From an uncultured Clostridium sp. (GTDB lineage: Bacteria > Bacillota > Clostridia > Clostridiales > Clostridiaceae): a stretch of 64,000 nucleotides of DNA. The position numbers and the translations under genes are program-made. The stretch's first letter is position 1, and each line of letters starts with the position of its first letter. Below the pieces are notes generated by a model. That model saw nothing but the letters and a program-made list of their open reading frames with translations. It was not told where the DNA came from and ran no database searches. Below, in pieces: positions 28,971-38,533 of this stretch. The stretch is from contig CAKVFO010000002.1 in NCBI GenBank assembly GCA_934746785.1, positions 1 to 64,000 on the forward strand, given 5' to 3'.

Positions 28971-30320
28971 TTAAAATATTAAATTAGCTACAAGAACAAT
29001 GAATGGTAAAGTAATCAGAGTTCTTTCTAAGAATATTATTATTAAATCTTTTAGATTTACAGGAATTTTTGATCCTACTAATAATCCTCCAACTTCGGAC
29101 ATGTAGATTAGCTGAGTTACTGATAAACATGCAATTATAAATCTAGTCATTTCACTTTGAATACTGGCAGCTAAAACTGAAGGAATAAACATATCAGCAA
29201 AACCAACAATAATTGATTGAGAAGCTTGAGCTGCTTCAGGAACTTGTAATAAGTTTAGAAGTGGTATAAATGGAGTTCCAAGCCATTGGAATATGCTTGT
29301 GTATTCTGCAAGCATAAGGGCAAGTCCGCCCATAGACATTACTATTGGAAGAACGCCTATCCACATATCTAGGATGTTCTTAAATCCATCAACTAATATA
29401 GATTTCAAGTTATAATTAGCTTCAGCTCTCTTTATAGCATTTTCTATTCCCCAGGAAAACGCTGTATATCCTTCTGGGATTGCATCACTATTTTTTTTCA
29501 TTTCAGTATTATCAATATATGTATTAGGTTTTTGCTTTAATGGATATATTCTAGGTAATATAACTGCTGCTAATATACCTGCTGCTGTAACAGTTAGGTA
29601 GAATGGAACAAACATATGAGCTAATCCAACTTGACTAATAACCATTAAACAAAATGTTATAGATACAGCTGAAAAAGTAGTACCTACAATAGCTGCTTCT
29701 TTTTTCGTATAAAAACCTTCTTCGTATTGTCTGCTTGTTAAAAGAATTCCTATAGTACCATCACCAAGCCATGAAGTGATACAATCTATTGATGATCTTC
29801 CAGGTAAATTAAATAATGGTCTCATTACTTTAGTAAGTAGTGAGCCTACAAATTCTAGTAAACCATGGTTAAGAAGAAGAGGTAAAAATAATCCTGCAAA
29901 TAAGAATACTGATACTAGTAAAGGAATTAAGCTGTATAAAACAGTACCTCCTGTAGAATCAGCCCAAATAAATTCAGGACCAATCTTAAAATAAGTAAGA
30001 ATAATTAAAATCATTCCAAGAATTCTTCCTAAAAGCCATATAGGCGTTACATTAAATAAAGAATTTATAAATTTATTTTCTGTTTTAAATATCTTAATTA
30101 GAATACCTCCCATAGCAGAAATTGAAACTATGATAACTGCTGCTAATGGTAGAACATCTGATAATTTAGTTACTACGTAGTTTGATAAAAATGCAATTGG
30201 TATAGTAAAATTACCATCTATCTTTATTGGAGTCATAAATAAGAATATTCCTATGATAGATGGTATTATGAATTTAAAAAATGATGAAGTACTATATTTA
30301 TTGCTTGAATTTTTATTCAT
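28971..30320 (-). CDS. YjiH family nucleoside-recognition (Gate domain) membrane protein
   Basis: A 449-residue polytopic membrane protein with about ten helices. The 'Gate' (nucleoside recognition) type pattern shows in 'WLGDGTIGILLTSRQYEEGFYTKKEAAIVG' (split here: 'WLGDGTIGILLTSRQYEEGF' then 'YTKKEAAIVG') and 'GFADMFIPSVLAAS' near the C-terminus, matching YjiH-like proteins. The transported substrate is not known; some relatives occur near amidohydrolases or peptidases, but none is adjacent here. ATG 30320 follows AGGAGG. Confidence 0.8.
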   Translation of the reverse strand: MNKNSSNKYSTSSFFKFIIPSIIGIFLFMTPIKIDGNFTIPIAFLSNYVVTKLSDVLPLAAVIIVSISAMGGILIKIFKTENKFINSLFNVTPIWLLGRILGMILIILTYFKIGPEFIWADSTGGTVLYSLIPLLVSVFLFAGLFLPLLLNHGLLEFVGSLLTKVMRPLFNLPGRSSIDCITSWLGDGTIGILLTSRQYEEGFYTKKEAAIVGTTFSAVSITFCLMVISQVGLAHMFVPFYLTVTAAGILAAVILPRIYPLKQKPNTYIDNTEMKKNSDAIPEGYTAFSWGIENAIKRAEANYNLKSILVDGFKNILDMWIGVLPIVMSMGGLALMLAEYTSIFQWLGTPFIPLLNLLQVPEAAQASQSIIVGFADMFIPSVLAASIQSEMTRFIIACLSVTQLIYMSEVGGLLVGSKIPVNLKDLIIIFLERTLITLPFIVLVANLIF

Positions 30321-30515
30321 AAAACTATCCTCCTATTTAATAAATATGCAAGATTAATTTTAATACAGAATAATTAAAAAAGATAGTATTATTTTCTCGT
30401 TTTTATAAAAAATAATGTCAAAATAAAAAATAAAAAGTAAAAAGTAATATGTAAAAAATAATAATAAAGTATAATCTATAATAAGGAAAAAATATTTAGC
30501 AGAGGAGTAAAAGGT

Positions 30516-31373
30516 ATGATAAAAATAATAGCATCAGACATGGATGGAACATTACTAAACAGTGATCATAAGATAAGTGATGAAAACTTAAAAGCAATTA
30601 GAGAAGCTCAAGAGAAAGGAATCCATTTTGCCATTGCAACAGGTAGAGATTATTTAGATGTAGAACCAGTTTTAAAAGAACATAACTTAAAATGTGAATG
30701 TATAGTTTCTAATGGAGCAGAATATAGGGATAGTGATGGAAAGATTATAGAAGCTATAAATATAGATAAAAATTCCTTAAGACAAATATTGAAAATAATG
30801 AATGATTTCAATATTAAAGCAGAATTATTCACAAATGATGGAATATATACTCCAAATACAAGAGAAGAAGCATTAAAAGGAACAGCATATATGATTCAAA
30901 CTTTTAATGGAATAGAATCTTTTGAAAAGTGTTTAGAGTATGCTGAAAATGATGGAAGATTCACTAGATTAAAATATATAGAAGACTTTGAAAAGTTTTT
31001 TGAAGGACCTATAGAAGTTAGAAAGATATTTGCCTTTTATAGCGATATAGAAGCTCTTAACAATGCAAGAACTGAAATAGAAAAAATAAGTGGACTAGCA
31101 GTATCTTCTTCATTTATAGATAATATAGAAATTACTAATGAGAATGCTCAAAAAGGTATTATTTTAGCAAAGGTAGCTAAAAAGATGGGTATAGCTAAAG
31201 AAGAAGTTATGATTATGGGAGATAGCTTTAATGACTATTCTATGTTTACTGAATTCATAGAAACAGTAGCTATGGAAAATGCAATCCCTGAAGTTAAAGA
31301 AATAGCTAAGTACATAACAGATACTAATAATAATGATGGTGTAGCCAAGGCAATTAGAAAAGTATTAGCTTAA
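30516..31373 (+). CDS. Cof-type HAD-IIB family phosphatase
   Basis: A 285-residue cytoplasmic phosphatase with HAD motif I 'DMDGTLL' (D8/D10 nucleophile and acid), motif II 'ATGRDY', a C2B cap (about 85-190), motif III Lys 'KGIILAKVAKKMGI', and motif IV 'GDSFNDYSMF'. The substrate is probably a sugar or cofactor phosphate, not determinable here. ATG 30516 follows AGAGGAG. A second member of the family lies at 41861. A strong terminator follows. Confidence 0.92.
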   Translation: MIKIIASDMDGTLLNSDHKISDENLKAIREAQEKGIHFAIATGRDYLDVEPVLKEHNLKCECIVSNGAEYRDSDGKIIEAINIDKNSLRQILKIMNDFNIKAELFTNDGIYTPNTREEALKGTAYMIQTFNGIESFEKCLEYAENDGRFTRLKYIEDFEKFFEGPIEVRKIFAFYSDIEALNNARTEIEKISGLAVSSSFIDNIEITNENAQKGIILAKVAKKMGIAKEEVMIMGDSFNDYSMFTEFIETVAMENAIPEVKEIAKYITDTNNNDGVAKAIRKVLA

Positions 31374-31382
31374 TGACTCTAT

Positions 31383-31434
31383 AACTCTAAGACTCTAAAG
31401 TTCTATGATTCTTTAGAGTCTTAGAGTTTTTTTA
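31383..31434 (+). terminator. strong intrinsic terminator
   Basis: An 18-bp perfect stem AACTCTAAGACTCTAAAG / CTTTAGAGTCTTAGAGTT with a 10-base loop, then seven or more T. Confidence 0.95.
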
Positions 31435-31499
31435 TTTTTCATAGTGAATTATTTTTCATAGTATGTAAAAACTAAAAGTAGTTGAAGGAGAGAGATACT

Positions 31500-32579
31500 A
31501 TGAAAAAAAAGAATGTGATTTATAATTTAGTTATAGCTAATCTTACAGTATTATTCTTACTATTATTAAAAAGATTCACAATACTAAAAGAGTTCATAAA
31601 TGTATTAGTACTAGTAATAATAACACCCATATTATTTGGTGTTTTTTTATTTTATATATTAAAACCATTAAATAATATTTTTATAAAAAAGGGACTTAAA
31701 AAATCAAGAGCTTCATTACTTACATTAGTCATATTAGCTTTTGCAGTTTGTGGAATAGTTAGATACTTTGGAACATATCTTTTAACTCAAATACTACAGT
31801 TAAAGGAAATGGTTTGGGCTATTATATTTAGTGATGAATTTACAAATATGATTGGTTCTTATGCAGAAGATGAGACAGTAACAGGGGTTATTGGAAATGT
31901 GGCAAATCAAGTTATGTCATATTTAAATGTACTTATGTTAAATGCAAAGAATATATTTGATTTAGGAATGATGATTTTTTCTGATTTTCTATTAGTTATA
32001 CTTATAACATTTTTTCTTCTTAAAGATGGAGAAAAGTTCAAACCTATAGTATTAAAGTTTGTTCCATTAAAATATAAGGAGCTTGTAGATAATATACTAA
32101 GTAAGAGTGATGATATACTTTCTACATATGTAATAGGTCAGGCAACAGTAGCTTTATCTTTAGCTGTTATGGTTTTTATAGGATATAAAATTATAAGAAT
32201 GCCTAGTGCAATACTTTTAGCATCTATAACATTTATACTTGCATTCATTCCTTTTATAGGATTTTTTATCTCTATGATAATTCCATATATTATAGCAATA
32301 ATTGTAGGGCCACAAATGATTTTGAAACTATCTATATTAGTTTTAATTGCACAAACTTTGAAAGGAAGAGTTGTTGTTCCTTTTATTATGGGAAAAGCAA
32401 TGAAGATACATCCTATAACAGATATATTTTTGGTAGTAGGAGCAGCAGCTATAGGAGGACCATTACTTGCGTTTTGTATTGTTCCTATATATTCGATATT
32501 AAAGTTTACATTTCAAAAGTTGAAGGAGAATAATATGCTATCCTTTCTAAGTAAAGTTGATAATAGCAATAAGGTATAG
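31500..32579 (+). CDS. AI-2E family transporter
   Basis: A polytopic membrane protein of about 360 residues, formerly called UPF0118. Hydrophobic segments occur at about 10-28, 32-52, 66-88, 150-172, 208-228, 232-256, 262-292 and 305-340. Family marks: 'LFYILKPLNNIFIKKG' near the N-terminus and 'GRVVVPFIMGKAMKIHPI' near the C-terminus. TTG 31482 is in frame but overlaps the AAGGAG ribosome site; ATG 31500 is preferred. Family members export autoinducer-2 or act as cation antiporters; which applies here is open. Confidence 0.88.
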   Translation: MKKKNVIYNLVIANLTVLFLLLLKRFTILKEFINVLVLVIITPILFGVFLFYILKPLNNIFIKKGLKKSRASLLTLVILAFAVCGIVRYFGTYLLTQILQLKEMVWAIIFSDEFTNMIGSYAEDETVTGVIGNVANQVMSYLNVLMLNAKNIFDLGMMIFSDFLLVILITFFLLKDGEKFKPIVLKFVPLKYKELVDNILSKSDDILSTYVIGQATVALSLAVMVFIGYKIIRMPSAILLASITFILAFIPFIGFFISMIIPYIIAIIVGPQMILKLSILVLIAQTLKGRVVVPFIMGKAMKIHPITDIFLVVGAAAIGGPLLAFCIVPIYSILKFTFQKLKENNMLSFLSKVDNSNKV

Positions 32580-32623
32580 TAATATGAAATATAAGAAATA
32601 ACAGAAGTTAAGGGGTTGTAGAA

Positions 32624-33433
32624 ATGGACTTACGTCAAAAAATTACAGAAGCAAAGAAGATAGTTGTTAAGGTAGGATCGTCAACTCTAACATATGAAAA
32701 TGGGAATGTAAACCTAGGAAGAATAGAAAAATTAACAAGAGTAATATCTGATTTACAAAACTCAGGGAAACAAATTGTTTTAGTTTCATCAGGAGCGGTT
32801 GCCGTTGGAGTAAATAAATTAAAGTTAAAAAAGAAACCAGATACTATAAGAGAAAAGCAGGCAGTTGCATCTGTTGGGCAATGTGAACTTATGCATGTAT
32901 ATAGTAAGTTTTTTGGAGAATACAGTCATATAGTTGGTCAGGTATTATTAACAAGAGATGTGGTTGAAGATGACCATATAAGAGAAAATGTTATTAATAC
33001 ATTTGAAACATTAATGGAAAATGGAATAATACCAATAGTAAATGAAAATGATACGGTATCAATTGATGAAATTGAGAATATAGTTAAGTTTGGTGATAAT
33101 GATAACTTATCAGCTATAGTTGCAAAGTTATGTAAAGCTGATTTATTGGTTATTTTATCAGATATAGATGGATTTTATGATGGTGATCCAAGAACAAATA
33201 AATCTGCAAAAATGTTAAGTGTAGTTGAAGGAGTAACTAAAGAATTAGAAGAGTGTGCAGGCGGTGCAGGAAGCAGTGTAGGAACTGGTGGAATGATAAC
33301 TAAGCTTGAAGCAGCTAAATGTGTAGCAAAGGCTGGAATAGATATGGTTCTAACTAATGGAGAAAATCCTAAAGTTTTAGTTGATATATTAAATGGAGAA
33401 GATGTTGGAACTTTATTTATAGGTAAAAAATAA
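32624..33433 (+). CDS. proB: glutamate 5-kinase
   Basis: First step of proline biosynthesis, ATP + glutamate to glutamyl-5-phosphate. 269 residues: only the amino-acid kinase domain, without the C-terminal PUA domain of the E. coli enzyme. Motifs: 'VVKVGSSTLTYENG', 'VLVSSGAVAVGVNKL' (as 'IVLVSSGAVAVG'), 'PIVNENDTVSIDEI', 'FGDNDNLSAIVAKL', 'LLVILSDIDGFYDGDP' and 'GTGGMITKLEAAK'. Two bases separate its stop from the proA reading frame; it forms an operon with proA. Confidence 0.95.
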   Translation: MDLRQKITEAKKIVVKVGSSTLTYENGNVNLGRIEKLTRVISDLQNSGKQIVLVSSGAVAVGVNKLKLKKKPDTIREKQAVASVGQCELMHVYSKFFGEYSHIVGQVLLTRDVVEDDHIRENVINTFETLMENGIIPIVNENDTVSIDEIENIVKFGDNDNLSAIVAKLCKADLLVILSDIDGFYDGDPRTNKSAKMLSVVEGVTKELEECAGGAGSSVGTGGMITKLEAAKCVAKAGIDMVLTNGENPKVLVDILNGEDVGTLFIGKK

Positions 33434-33450
33434 TATTGGGGGCGAATGAT

Positions 33451-34695
33451 TTGAGCGAATTAATTAAAAAAGGGCAAAAGGCAAAAGCAGCATCTTATGA
33501 ATTGATGAATGCTGGAACAGTAAAGAAAAATGAAGCATTAGAATTAATGGCACAAAAGTTAATAGCTTATAAGGAAGAAATTATTAAAGAAAATAAGAAA
33601 GACCTTGAAAGAGCTATGGAAAAAGGTACATCAAAGGCAATGCTTGATAGACTTTCTTTGGATGAAGGAAGAATTGAAGGCATGGCAAACGGTCTTAGAA
33701 AGGTAGCAGCTTTAGATGATCCAGTTGGAGAAGTAACAGGAATGTGGAATAGACCAAATGGATTACAAATAGGTAAGCAGAGAGTTCCGCTTGGGGTTAT
33801 TGGAATTATATATGAAGCTAGACCTAATGTAACTTCTGATGCAGCAGGACTTTGTTTAAAATCAGGTAATGTTGTTATTTTAAGAGGTGGAAGTGAAGCT
33901 ATTAATTCTAATATAGCAGTTGTAAAAGCTTTAAGTGAAGGAATTAAAGAAGCAGGACTTCCAGCTGAATGTGTGCAGCTTGTTGAAGATACAAGTAGAG
34001 AAGTTGCATCTCAAATGATGAGATTAAATGATTATATTGATGTTCTTATTCCAAGAGGAGGAGCAGGACTTATTCAAGCAGTTGTTCAAAATTCAACAGT
34101 TCCAGTAATAGAAACAGGAACAGGTAACTGTCACGTTTATGTTGATAGTGAAGCTGATTTAGAAATGGCTAAGAATATAGTTATAAATGCTAAAACAAGC
34201 AGACCAGCAGTATGTAATGCAGAAGAAAAATTATTAGTTAATGCAGCAGTTGCTGAGGAATTTATACCAGTTATAGTTAAAGCCTTAAGAGAAAAGAATG
34301 TTGAAATCAGAGGCGATGAAAGAACTATGAAGATAGTTGCTGATATAAATGAAGCAACTGAAGAAGATTGGGGTAAAGAATATACTGATTACATAATTAG
34401 TATAAAGATAGTTAATACTCTTGAAGAAGCTATCAACCATATTAATAAATATGGGACAGGTCATTCAGAAGCGATAGTTACAAAGAATTATAATAATTCA
34501 AGAACTTTCTTACAAAAGGTAGATGCAGCAGCTGTTTATGTTAATGCATCTACTAGATTTACTGATGGAGAAGAGTTCGGATTTGGAGCAGAAATAGGAA
34601 TAAGTACTCAAAAGCTACATGCAAGAGGACCTATGGGACTTAATGAACTTACTACTAATAAGTATATAATTTATGGTAATGGACAAATAAGATAA
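33451..34695 (+). CDS. proA: gamma-glutamyl phosphate reductase
   Basis: Second step of proline biosynthesis, reducing glutamyl-5-phosphate with NADPH. About 414 residues of aldehyde-dehydrogenase fold. Visible: 'GVIGIIYEARPNVTSDAAGL', 'NVVILRGGSEA', 'IPRGGAGLI', 'SRPAVCNAEEKLL' (catalytic Cys) and 'STRFTDGEEFGFGAEIGIST' at the C-terminus. TTG 33436 is in frame but lies in the GGGGG ribosome site; TTG 33451, 8 bases after it, is chosen. In C. sensu stricto proBA normally travel together, as here. Confidence 0.95.
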   Translation: MSELIKKGQKAKAASYELMNAGTVKKNEALELMAQKLIAYKEEIIKENKKDLERAMEKGTSKAMLDRLSLDEGRIEGMANGLRKVAALDDPVGEVTGMWNRPNGLQIGKQRVPLGVIGIIYEARPNVTSDAAGLCLKSGNVVILRGGSEAINSNIAVVKALSEGIKEAGLPAECVQLVEDTSREVASQMMRLNDYIDVLIPRGGAGLIQAVVQNSTVPVIETGTGNCHVYVDSEADLEMAKNIVINAKTSRPAVCNAEEKLLVNAAVAEEFIPVIVKALREKNVEIRGDERTMKIVADINEATEEDWGKEYTDYIISIKIVNTLEEAINHINKYGTGHSEAIVTKNYNNSRTFLQKVDAAAVYVNASTRFTDGEEFGFGAEIGISTQKLHARGPMGLNELTTNKYIIYGNGQIR

Positions 34696-34704
34696 ATAAA
34701 AAAT

Positions 34705-34883
34705 GGGTTATATCAAAAGGAGATATTTTATCCAAGAGATGTTCTGATACAAAAAAGATAAAATGAAGAGGCTTATAGCAAAGTTTTTAACCTGCGCAAG
34801 GCAGATCAGTGGGTTAAAAATTTTCTATAAGCCTCTTTAAATTTTACTAGAACATATTGGGGGGAATACTTTTGATATAACCC
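34705..34883 (+). repeat. 179-bp nested imperfect palindrome between proA and the flagellin gene
   Basis: The outer arms GGGTTATATCAAAAG (34705-34719) and CTTTTGATATAACCC (34869-34883) are perfect complements. Inside, GATGTTCT pairs with AGAACAT, AAAATGAAGAGGCTTATAG with CTATAAGCCTCTTTAAATTTT, and GTTTTTAACC with GGGTTAAAAAT, leaving a central loop near 34792-34810. No coding potential is seen. It is likely a MITE-like or terminator structure; the inner part could terminate proBA transcription. This accounts for most of the 312-base gap before the flagellin gene. Confidence 0.85.
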
Positions 34884-34930
34884 TTTTTCAAAAATATAGT
34901 GTAATAAAAATTCATAAAACCAATAATATG

Positions 34931-34957
34931 TAAATAAATTTTGAGGAAGAACGATAA
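34931..34957 (+). promoter_or_regulatory. sigma-28 (SigD/FliA)-type promoter of the flagellin gene
   Basis: TAAA (34931-34934), 15 bases, then AACGATAA (34950-34957), against the motility consensus TAAA-N15-GCCGATAA. It lies 49 bases before the flagellin ATG, which fits late flagellar gene control. Confidence 0.75.
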
Positions 34958-35006
34958 ATAAATAGTAGTATTATTTTAACAGTTAAGTTATTTAAAGGGG
35001 GCAAAA

Positions 35007-38000
35007 ATGAGAGTAGGACATAATTTATCAGCACTTAATACAACAAGATTATTGAATGCTAATACTAGAAAACAATCAGCTATAGCTGAAAAGTTATCTT
35101 CAGGATTTAGAATCAATAGGGCTGGAGATAATGCAGCAGGACTTAGTATAAGTGAAAAGATGAGGGCGCAGATAAGGGGATTAAATCAATCATCTAGAAA
35201 TGCACAAGATGGAATATCTTTAATAGAAACAGCAGATGGAGCTTTAGATGAAATTCATAATATAGTACAGAGAATGAGAGAACTTTCGGTTCAAGCTGCT
35301 AATGGGACAAGTACTGAAGAAGATAAGAAAATGATTCAGACAGAAATTGATGAATTAACTAAAGAGGTAAATCGTATATCAAATGATACTGAATTCAATG
35401 ATATAAAACTTTTAAATGGGAATTTAGCAGAGGATGTAAGTAGCTATATTTCATTGAATGAACTACTAGAAAGTAAATCTAATGGACTTAATATTGTATA
35501 TACAGATAATGAGTATAGAACTGAACAGTCAGCAGTTGGAGCAGCTACTAATGGAAATGTTAAATATGATAACTTGAAGGAAATATTGAAAAAAGAAATA
35601 GTTCCTCAAGCTATAAGTAAAATAATAAGAACTTTTTCACCAGCTTTTGATTATTTATCATCATCGACAGTAGGTATAGGATTAAAGTTAGAAGAGAGTA
35701 ATAGTAGAGCATTAGCTTCAGTAAGTTCGCGCAGAAGATGGGGAGGAGATATGTACTTTACTAATTACACATTAACAGTAAATACTAAAAATTTATTAGA
35801 TTCTTCAGGTAATATTACAGCTAGCAAGAGGAAAGAATTAGAGGCTATTGTTGCCCATGAGTTCGTACATGGAGTTATGGATGAAGCATTAACTTGTGGG
35901 ATGGCTGGTGTAGCAAATGAAGTTCAGAATAATAATAACAAGTTTCCATTATGGTTTGTAGAAGGAATGGCACAAACAGCATCAGGAGGATATGCAAATT
36001 TTAATGATTTTGTTAATTATGGTTTGGGAATAAGTTCTGATACATCTGTAGAAGATATTTCGAGAATTGTAAGGGGTCAATATAGATTGAGTAATTCAGA
36101 AAGTGATGGTACAGGACGTTCATCATATGGTGTTGGATATTTAGCTTGTATGTATTTAGGATATTTGGCTAATGGAGCTTCTGATATATCAGAACAGAGT
36201 ATTCGTACTGGACTTAGTAATATATTAAAAGAGATGGTTGGAGGAAAGGATTTAAGTACAGTTATAAAAGAAAAAACTAATAATGGATATACTAGTTTAA
36301 GCGATTTTCAAAATAAATTTGGAGATACTCATTCCTGTAGTTTCATTAAAGAATTAACTATAAGAGTTGGAGAAGGAAATGGTAGTTTAGTTGCTGGAAA
36401 TTATAATACAGATGATATACTGCCAGATGAAGAAATTCCAATGACTCTATTTGATTTAAATACAAATAATGAGACAGTTAAAAATTTATATCCTAGCGAT
36501 GTTAAGATGCTTTCTGGAGGTGGGGCATCTATCAGTGGCCCTGAACCAATAGCAGGTTATAAAGATAGTGTGGGAGGTTCTCAAAGTGGAGGTACAGTAG
36601 ACCCACCACCAACTTCAGGCTCAGGAGATGTAAATCCACCAATAGTAGATCCGCCAGTACAGCCAGGTAGTAGAATTGACTTATCTAATATTGGTTCAAT
36701 AGATGGTATTGATTATAATAGTTCAAGTAATACATTAACAGTAACAAAGAATGGAGATTATACTTTATCTGGTGTAAATAGTACTGGAACTAAGGTAGTA
36801 GTTAGGAATGGTGTTCAAGCTAATATTACTTTAGATAATGCCAAAATTAATACAAGTTCTGGAGAAGGCATTAAATTAGAGAGAAATTCTAATGTTACAT
36901 TAAAGGTTACAGGAGATAATACAATTACTGCAACAGAAGCAGGAAAAGCTGCTATAGGTGTAACAGAGGGTGCGACTTTAAATATTGAAGGAGACGGAAA
37001 GTTAACTGCAAAAGGCGCAAAGTTAGCTGCTTCAATAGGTGGTGGATTAGATGAATCAGCAGGAACTATTAATATAAAAAGTGGACAAGTAATTGCAGAA
37101 TCTAATGAAAATGGTGGCGCTGGAATTGGCGGCGGTATGCGTGGTGCAGGAGGAAACATTAATATAACTGGTGGTACTATAACTGCAACAGGTGGAATTG
37201 GCGCTGCTGGAATTGGTGGTGGATTAGCTGGTGCAAGCGGAAATATTAAAATTGATGGTGAATCAGCAGTAGTAAATGCTAAAGGTGGTAGTGGTGCTGC
37301 GGAGAATATTGGTGCAGGTTCAGGAGCAAGTTCTAGCAATGTAGATATAAGTAAAGGTATTGTATCTGATGGAGTTAACTGGAGTGCGCATGGAAGTGTA
37401 GTAATAAAAACTACCATAAGAGTATCAGGTACATTTACTAGTCAAAGTGGAAGTACTATAACAATAGCTGATGGAGGAAATATAGGAGGAACTGGTTCTA
37501 TAAATGTAGAAAGTGGCTCAACTATAAAAGTAGAAAGTGGAGGAGTTATAGATGCTGCTTCAACTATAAATAATAGAGGTAATATAGATAATAGAGGAAA
37601 AATAACAACTCCATGTAATTCTGATTCACAGCATAGAATAAAAAATTATATAAATAAAATATTTAATGATTTAGAAAGTCAACTTAGAATAAATATAGGT
37701 CAGACATTACAAGAAGTTTTAACAACTCCTACAATTCAAGTATTGAGTAATGGTGAGCGTAAGCAGTTAACTAGTAGTGAAGTGGAAATATTTGATTCAA
37801 ATAATAGACGCATAAGTAATTTATCAGATGTTACTGTAAATAGAGGAGATAGATTCACATATAAAGTAAGTTTCAACTTAGATAAAAGTAGTAATGAGTA
37901 CTTTGATGAAGATGGAGTAGTTGATAGCAGGTTACTACAACATAATTATAAGACAGTTTCACAAGGATATGACTATAGTAATCTATTAGATACAGTTATA

Positions 38001-38480
38001 AGTAATGGAGGAAAAACAATTACTTATACTTATGCATTAAAAGCTAATGATTCAGAAAGTAGTTCAAGTGGAACAGTAGAGAAGGGAAATCTTAATTTAC
38101 AGATTGGAGCAAACTTTAATCAATTACTTGGAATTAATATAGAGGGAATGAGCACAAGTGACTTAGGTTTAGATACTATATCAGTAGCTACAGCAGAAAA
38201 TGCAAGTAAAGCTATTGATTCTTGTGATGAGGCTATAAAGAAAGTATCAACTACAAGGTCTAAATTAGGAGCATATCAAAATCGTTTAGAGCATACTATT
38301 GCTAATTTAGATAATAGTGAAGAAAACTTACAACAATCAGAAAGTAGAATAAGAGATTTAGATATGGCTAAGGGTATGGCTGAATATTCTAAGTATCAAA
38401 TTTTAACTCAAGTTGACCAAGCTATTTTAAGTCAAGCTAATCAAATGGCGAATAGTGTTCTAAATTTATTAAGAGCTTAA
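35007..38480 (+). CDS. proteolytic flagellin (flagellinolysin-type) with beta-helix-like insert
   Basis: A filament protein of 1157 residues, far longer than the 270-400 of plain clostridial flagellins. Domains: N-terminal D0/D1 flagellin helices (about 1-140, 'LSSGFRINRAGDNAAGLSIS'); inserted zinc metallopeptidase (about 155-480) with 'VAHEFVHGVMDE' (H284, E285, H288) and downstream 'WFVEGMAQ' (E319), the HExxH plus Glu pattern of gluzincins; Pro/Gly linker (about 515-555); Gly-rich beta-helix-like block (about 556-880) with repeats such as 'GGAGIGGGMRGAGGNINITG'; a beta domain to about 1030; C-terminal D1/D0 (about 1033-1157, 'QVDQAILSQANQMANSVLNLL'). Proteolytic flagellins are known in clostridia; the protease is displayed on the filament. 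ATG 35007 follows AAAGGGGG. The gene stands alone between proBA and feoAB. Confidence 0.93.
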   Translation: MRVGHNLSALNTTRLLNANTRKQSAIAEKLSSGFRINRAGDNAAGLSISEKMRAQIRGLNQSSRNAQDGISLIETADGALDEIHNIVQRMRELSVQAANGTSTEEDKKMIQTEIDELTKEVNRISNDTEFNDIKLLNGNLAEDVSSYISLNELLESKSNGLNIVYTDNEYRTEQSAVGAATNGNVKYDNLKEILKKEIVPQAISKIIRTFSPAFDYLSSSTVGIGLKLEESNSRALASVSSRRRWGGDMYFTNYTLTVNTKNLLDSSGNITASKRKELEAIVAHEFVHGVMDEALTCGMAGVANEVQNNNNKFPLWFVEGMAQTASGGYANFNDFVNYGLGISSDTSVEDISRIVRGQYRLSNSESDGTGRSSYGVGYLACMYLGYLANGASDISEQSIRTGLSNILKEMVGGKDLSTVIKEKTNNGYTSLSDFQNKFGDTHSCSFIKELTIRVGEGNGSLVAGNYNTDDILPDEEIPMTLFDLNTNNETVKNLYPSDVKMLSGGGASISGPEPIAGYKDSVGGSQSGGTVDPPPTSGSGDVNPPIVDPPVQPGSRIDLSNIGSIDGIDYNSSSNTLTVTKNGDYTLSGVNSTGTKVVVRNGVQANITLDNAKINTSSGEGIKLERNSNVTLKVTGDNTITATEAGKAAIGVTEGATLNIEGDGKLTAKGAKLAASIGGGLDESAGTINIKSGQVIAESNENGGAGIGGGMRGAGGNINITGGTITATGGIGAAGIGGGLAGASGNIKIDGESAVVNAKGGSGAAENIGAGSGASSSNVDISKGIVSDGVNWSAHGSVVIKTTIRVSGTFTSQSGSTITIADGGNIGGTGSINVESGSTIKVESGGVIDAASTINNRGNIDNRGKITTPCNSDSQHRIKNYINKIFNDLESQLRINIGQTLQEVLTTPTIQVLSNGERKQLTSSEVEIFDSNNRRISNLSDVTVNRGDRFTYKVSFNLDKSSNEYFDEDGVVDSRLLQHNYKTVSQGYDYSNLLDTVISNGGKTITYTYALKANDSESSSSGTVEKGNLNLQIGANFNQLLGINIEGMSTSDLGLDTISVATAENASKAIDSCDEAIKKVSTTRSKLGAYQNRLEHTIANLDNSEENLQQSESRIRDLDMAKGMAEYSKYQILTQVDQAILSQANQMANSVLNLLRA

Positions 38481-38492
38481 TTTGTTGAAAAT

Positions 38493-38533
38493 TAAGGGAG
38501 ATAGGATTTAAAGGTTCTATCTTCCTTATTTTT
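38493..38533 (+). terminator. intrinsic terminator of the flagellin gene
   Basis: An 11-bp stem AAGGGAGATAG / CTATCTTCCTT (one G-U) with a 13-base loop, then ATTTTT. Confidence 0.85.

Noticed and set aside
34740..34850. T-box or riboswitch before the flagellin gene
   Set aside because: The stretch is one nested palindrome with no T-box AGGGTGG-type motif or riboswitch core, and the flagellin promoter lies downstream of it.
36815..37417. A 200-codon minus-strand frame rich in Pro and Ala inside the flagellin gene
   Set aside because: It is the mirror of the Gly/Thr-rich beta-helix codons on the plus strand; no ribosome site and no family resemblance.
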